From assembly GCF_002807015.1 (NCBI RefSeq), contig NZ_NIPO01000001.1:1563604-1627603 (forward strand): a DNA stretch of 64,000 nt. Direction: 5' to 3'. A model generated the notes under the pieces. That model was not told where the DNA came from and made no database searches. It saw only the letters and a list, made by a program, of their open reading frames with translations. The translations under genes and the position numbers were made by a program. The stretch is from Avrilella dinanensis. GTDB lineage: Bacteria > Bacteroidota > Bacteroidia > Flavobacteriales > Flavobacteriaceae. Shown here piece by piece: positions 60,495-64,000 of the stretch; positions within the stretch are counted from its first letter, which is position 1; every line of letters starts with the position of its first letter.

Positions 60495-62906
60495 ATGTTA
60501 CTAAACTGGCTAAAAATATTTATCTATCATTTCAAGCAAAACAAGTTGTTTTCGATCTTGAACATATTAGGATTAAGCATCGGAATCGCAGGGATAATCT
60601 TCTCGATTCTCTATCGAAACAACGAATTGCAATTCGACGCTTGGAATCCGTACAAAAAAGAAGTACATCAAGTGTTTGGTGATATGGGAGATGCAGGTGT
60701 CTGGAATACGCAGCCCGCACCATTAGCACCAATTGCTTTAGAAACGATCCCCGAAATAGAACTATACAGTTATTTTATTCCGTATTATAATGCTCCTTAT
60801 CTGGAATATAACGGAAAAAATCACATTGTTCATCCTTCGTTAGATGCAGACGGAAATATTTTTGAAATGTTTCCTTTTGAATTTACCGAAGGAGATCCGA
60901 AAACCGCTTTAAAAGAAAAAAACAGCATTACTCTTTCAGAACAACTTGCTAAAGAAATTTTTGGAACAACTGAAAATCTGGTTGGAAAAACTATTAAATT
61001 AAGTGGAAAAGATGGAGTAATCAAAGGAATTTATAAGCTGAATGATAAAACTTCGATTCAACCGAAGCTAATATTTAACGGGATTTTATTTGACATAGAA
61101 GAGAACAAGGACCAATGGGGAAATTATAATTATGGACTTTGTTTCAAACTAAAAAAAGGAGCAGACAAAAAAGCAGTCGAACAAAAAGTAAACGATATTT
61201 ATTTAGAATACCGAACCAAACATTGGGCTAAAGAAGAGGGGATTTCCTTAGAGGAATACATTGAACAATACGGACAAACCAAAGTTCTTCTCCAACCTTT
61301 GGAAACGGCTTATCTGAATGGTGTAGGAGACGGTTACCCTGAAAGTGCTGGAAATTATCAGTTACTTTTGATTATGATGGGGCTTTCCACGCTTATTCTT
61401 ATTCTTTCGATTGTAAACTATATCAATTTGGCTACAGCCAATGCTATCCGGAGAGCTAAAGAAGTAGGCGTACGAAAAATTGTAGGAGCAGATAAAAGCC
61501 AAATTGTAAAACAATTCGTTTTTGAAACAGCCATCACTACATTTTTAGCAATTCTTATTTCACTGGCTATCGTAGAGCTCGTCCTTCCGTATTACAACGA
61601 TTTTGTCGGAAGAAATTTAGATATGAACGGAACATCGTTCTTTATACAATTAGTACTTATTTTTATCGCAGTTGTTATATTCGCCGGAATTTTCCCTGCA
61701 TTATATGTGGCTAATTTCGAAGCATTAAAAGTGCTAAAAGGAAACTTTTCGAGAAGTAAAAGCGGAATATGGCTCAGAAACGGAATGCTGGTATTTCAAT
61801 TCGCCATCGCTTCTTTGTTTATCGTAGGTTCGTATGTGGTTTATCAACAGGTAGATTATATGAGCAACAAAGATTTAGGTTTTAAAGGCGATCAGATTAT
61901 TAGGGTTCAATACAATTATCCAAATCCGAAATCCATTTATCAAGATTATTCACTCTTCAAAGAGCAGCTCTTAAAGATAAAAGGAGTTGAAGAAGTTTCT
62001 TCCGGAGCTTTCCGATTTGGCGGAGGAGCGAATTCTACTTCCTCATTTAAATACGACAAAAAGATGGTTCAGGCACAGAATATGGCAATAGATTTTGGTT
62101 TACTTGATTTGATGAATATAAAAATGATTGAAGGGAGAGATTTATCTGAAAAATTTGCCTCTGATACGATTTCAAATATGTTGGTAAATAGAACATTTGT
62201 TGAAAAAATGGGAATGAAAAACCCGATAGGTAAAAAAATCAATGTCTGGAATAATTCTGAATTTGAAATAGTCGGAGTTGTAGATGATTTTAACCTTTTA
62301 GATTTAGAATCCGAAATTCCTGCAATGGTATTCGTTAATGTTAAAGTAAGTTGGATGGCTTATAATATGAATAGTGTTTTTATCAAAATTTCTAAAGATA
62401 ATATCGAAAAAACCATTTCGGATATTGATAAATTTTGGACAAAAGAAGTAGATAAAATCTATCCGTTTGATTATTATTTTGTTGATAAAAATTTTGCTAA
62501 TACCTACCAGGAATATGTAAAGCAAAAGAATTTGTTTTTTGTGCTAAATGCAGTGGTTGTTTTAATCGCTCTCTTCGGATTATTTGCTTTGGCTTCGTAT
62601 TCGATTCAGAGAAGAATGAAAGAAATTGCCATTAAAAAAACACTCGGAGCTGAAACTAAAATGCTTTTAAAATCACTAACTAAGCAGTATGTTATTTTCT
62701 GTATTATCGGATTTTTAATCGCTCTTTTTCCAACTTATCTGTTGCTGGAAAAATGGCTTTCGAACTTTGCTTTCAGGGTTGATATTTCGTTTGTTCCGTT
62801 TATAATCGGGTTTATTGTTCTGATGATTTTAACCTTGGTAATTGTGCTTTCAAAAGCCTACCAGGCCACAAAAATCGATGTATTAAAGTATTTGAAGTAT
62901 GAATAG
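60495..62906 (+). CDS. FtsX/MacB-type ABC transporter permease
   Basis: 803 residues in two FtsX-type halves: helix 1 (about 20-40), a MacB-like periplasmic core, three helices near 285-420, a second periplasmic domain (430-660) and three more helices near 675-795. NAIRRAKEVGVRKIVGADKS near 315 and MKEIAIKKTLGAE near 710 are the coupling segments typical of such permeases. It is the membrane part of the MacAB-like exporter, the last gene of the operon. Confidence 0.9.
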   Translation: MLLNWLKIFIYHFKQNKLFSILNILGLSIGIAGIIFSILYRNNELQFDAWNPYKKEVHQVFGDMGDAGVWNTQPAPLAPIALETIPEIELYSYFIPYYNAPYLEYNGKNHIVHPSLDADGNIFEMFPFEFTEGDPKTALKEKNSITLSEQLAKEIFGTTENLVGKTIKLSGKDGVIKGIYKLNDKTSIQPKLIFNGILFDIEENKDQWGNYNYGLCFKLKKGADKKAVEQKVNDIYLEYRTKHWAKEEGISLEEYIEQYGQTKVLLQPLETAYLNGVGDGYPESAGNYQLLLIMMGLSTLILILSIVNYINLATANAIRRAKEVGVRKIVGADKSQIVKQFVFETAITTFLAILISLAIVELVLPYYNDFVGRNLDMNGTSFFIQLVLIFIAVVIFAGIFPALYVANFEALKVLKGNFSRSKSGIWLRNGMLVFQFAIASLFIVGSYVVYQQVDYMSNKDLGFKGDQIIRVQYNYPNPKSIYQDYSLFKEQLLKIKGVEEVSSGAFRFGGGANSTSSFKYDKKMVQAQNMAIDFGLLDLMNIKMIEGRDLSEKFASDTISNMLVNRTFVEKMGMKNPIGKKINVWNNSEFEIVGVVDDFNLLDLESEIPAMVFVNVKVSWMAYNMNSVFIKISKDNIEKTISDIDKFWTKEVDKIYPFDYYFVDKNFANTYQEYVKQKNLFFVLNAVVVLIALFGLFALASYSIQRRMKEIAIKKTLGAETKMLLKSLTKQYVIFCIIGFLIALFPTYLLLEKWLSNFAFRVDISFVPFIIGFIVLMILTLVIVLSKAYQATKIDVLKYLKYE

Positions 62907-62948
62907 GTTTAGAGCCTGTTTAAAATAATGTTTTAATTTGAATTAGCG

Positions 62949-63013
62949 TTAGGTACTTTGGGAGTGATTCTGGTGTTCTGTATTAGAATGCTAAACACTC
63001 CTGCGGAACCTAA
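62949..63013. repeat. Imperfect hairpin element after the permease gene
   Basis: TTAGGT and GGAGTG at the left match CACTCC and ACCTAA at the right, with a non-pairing stretch of six bases in each arm. It lies between the permease and the convergent CPBP gene and may act as terminator or as another short repeat. Confidence 0.35.
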
Positions 63014-63031
63014 AACAAGTACAAACCGTAG

Positions 63032-63823
63032 TTATGCACTTTCTTTCTTTTTCAGTATCAATGTTTGTCTGTTGATTGCCATTGATTGATTTTTATATCT
63101 TTTAAAATAAATTGTAAATATGATTGCAATTAAGATTGTCAACCCTCTGAATATGTTTGCTTTCATACCTCCTAATGCTGTATTGTCAACTTCAAATAAA
63201 CTCCACGAAAGATTCATCAAAGTATGTGTAAGTATCGGAACCCACAAATTATAATTCCACTCAGCATACAGCCAGGCAAAAAATACAGCTCCTGAGAAAG
63301 TAACCATAAAAATTCCGATTAATTCGCCGATGTTTTGACTTTGATATAAATGTCCCGAAGCAAAAATTAACGCCCCAAAAAATATGGCGGGGATAAAGCC
63401 TAAATTTGTTTTGCGGAATAATTGTCCAAATAAAAATCCTCTGAAATAGAGCTCTTCCATAAACCCAGCTACGAGCGTTCCGGCAATTAAATTCTCCATA
63501 TCAATTTCGGGGTTGAATTGAAAGAAGAATAATCCGCCTAAAAACATGGGTAAAGTAAATAAAATACTCGTCCACAATCCTGTCGGCATATTTTTGGATA
63601 ACCCAAGACTTTTTAAAATGGAAGTCTTTTTATCTATGAGAAATGTCCCGATAAAGATTGGAATACCAATGAGCAGATAAGTCAGAATATAACTGGTCAG
63701 TCCTTGCTGGGTTATCGTATCCAACCTACTCTTTATAGTCTGAAAATTCAGAAATAAAATATAATAAGCCAAAAAACTTAAGGCGACTATAATAAATGTT
63801 CTAAGAGATTTTGTTGTCTTCAT
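63032..63823 (-). CDS. CPBP-family intramembrane metalloprotease (CAAX protease-like)
   Basis: 263 residues, about seven or eight membrane helices. The catalytic EELYFRGFLFGQLFR near 143 (EExxxR), FGALIFASGHLY near 170 with the metal-binding His and THTLMNLSWSLFE near 200 complete the Abi/CPBP signature. Relatives process prenylated or membrane peptides; substrate unknown. It is convergent with the ABC permease and stands alone in the window. Confidence 0.88.
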   Translation of the reverse strand: MKTTKSLRTFIIVALSFLAYYILFLNFQTIKSRLDTITQQGLTSYILTYLLIGIPIFIGTFLIDKKTSILKSLGLSKNMPTGLWTSILFTLPMFLGGLFFFQFNPEIDMENLIAGTLVAGFMEELYFRGFLFGQLFRKTNLGFIPAIFFGALIFASGHLYQSQNIGELIGIFMVTFSGAVFFAWLYAEWNYNLWVPILTHTLMNLSWSLFEVDNTALGGMKANIFRGLTILIAIIFTIYFKRYKNQSMAINRQTLILKKKESA

Positions 63824-63909
63824 TCCGTTCTAAAAATTTTTATTTTGGACATAATACTGAAAAATAGTTGGTCAAATCGTTTGTAAGCCTTATGAATAAA
63901 GGGCTGGAT

Positions 63910-63943
63910 AAAAGTTTTATGAAACGTATTTCATAAAACTTTT
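63910..63943. terminator. 15-bp perfect inverted repeat near the window edge
   Basis: AAAAGTTTTATGAAA (63910-63924) and TTTCATAAAACTTTT (63929-63943) pair exactly around a 4-base loop. It is terminator-like; the gene it serves is probably beyond the right edge. The remaining bases to 64000 hold no recognisable ORF. Confidence 0.6.
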
Positions 63944-64000
63944 TCTTTGTCTTAAAAATGGCAAAAAAAGCAATGTTGGGTTTTCTCAATCAATAAAACC

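Noticed and set aside
63944..64000. Possible gene end at the right edge on the minus strand
   Set aside because: Only about 15 codons could be read and nothing is recognisable, so no CDS is claimed.

Overview
The window looks like the chromosome of an AT-rich member of the Bacteroidota, most likely class Flavobacteriia; I do not name a genus. Evidence: many genes are preceded by the Bacteroidota promoter -7 box TAnnTTTG, often with a TTG/TTTG box about 20 bp upstream. Shine-Dalgarno sites are rare. The families also fit: a P60-like OmpA porin, a DUF3078 protein, an FKBP-like lipoprotein, a carboxypeptidase-regulatory-domain lipoprotein, a TonB receptor with DUF6660, and a CTnDOT-type relaxase fragment.

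Region 1-24 kb is mostly backbone. It runs from a partial priA, a degenerate AAA protein, uvrB and an OmpA porin, through a drug/metabolite transporter, a Nudix hydrolase, a Sua5/YrdC protein and a UvrD-type helicase. A 95-bp tandem repeat follows, then aqpZ, a nucleotide-sugar pair, an M1 aminopeptidase, smpB and a DEAD-box helicase. Next comes an operon headed by a dihydroorotase-like protein without metal ligands, then three unrecognised lipoprotein or membrane-anchored genes. It ends with a fluoride riboswitch controlling a CLC-F fluoride exporter, followed by tRNA-Tyr and tRNA-Ser.

Region 24-44 kb holds an acyl-CoA ligase, a heavy-metal RND efflux operon (TolC, adaptor, CzcA/CusA) divergent from its OmpR-type two-component system, a secreted nuclease and a universal stress protein. 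Housekeeping genes follow (PRTase, S4 protein, dxs, tadA, a LolE-like permease, rbfA, methylmalonyl-CoA epimerase), then a CAU-anticodon tRNA.

Region 44.4-54.2 kb is accessory. Immediately behind the tRNA lies a two-gene unit: a 1332-residue NACHT STAND ATPase without its own N-terminal effector, followed 20 bp later by a two-TM protein resembling putative abortive-infection proteins. I think it is an antiphage system; the pairing is the best candidate here for something undescribed. Beside it is a remnant of a conjugative transposon: a relaxase C-terminal fragment, then DUF6660, a TonB receptor and a CDF-type cation transporter. The remnant is bracketed by two near-identical 16-bp sequences. 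At its right edge an orphan promoter and a terminator enclose about 160 nt with no ORF.

Region 54.2-64 kb holds an NtrY/NtrC-type pair divergent from a MacA/MacB-like export operon (adaptor, ATPase, GIN-domain protein, FtsX permease). The intergenic region carries paired palindromes and a sigma-54-like promoter. A CPBP protease closes the window. Two families of palindromic repeats sit in gaps inside these operons; all four copies of the larger family have the same orientation relative to transcription.
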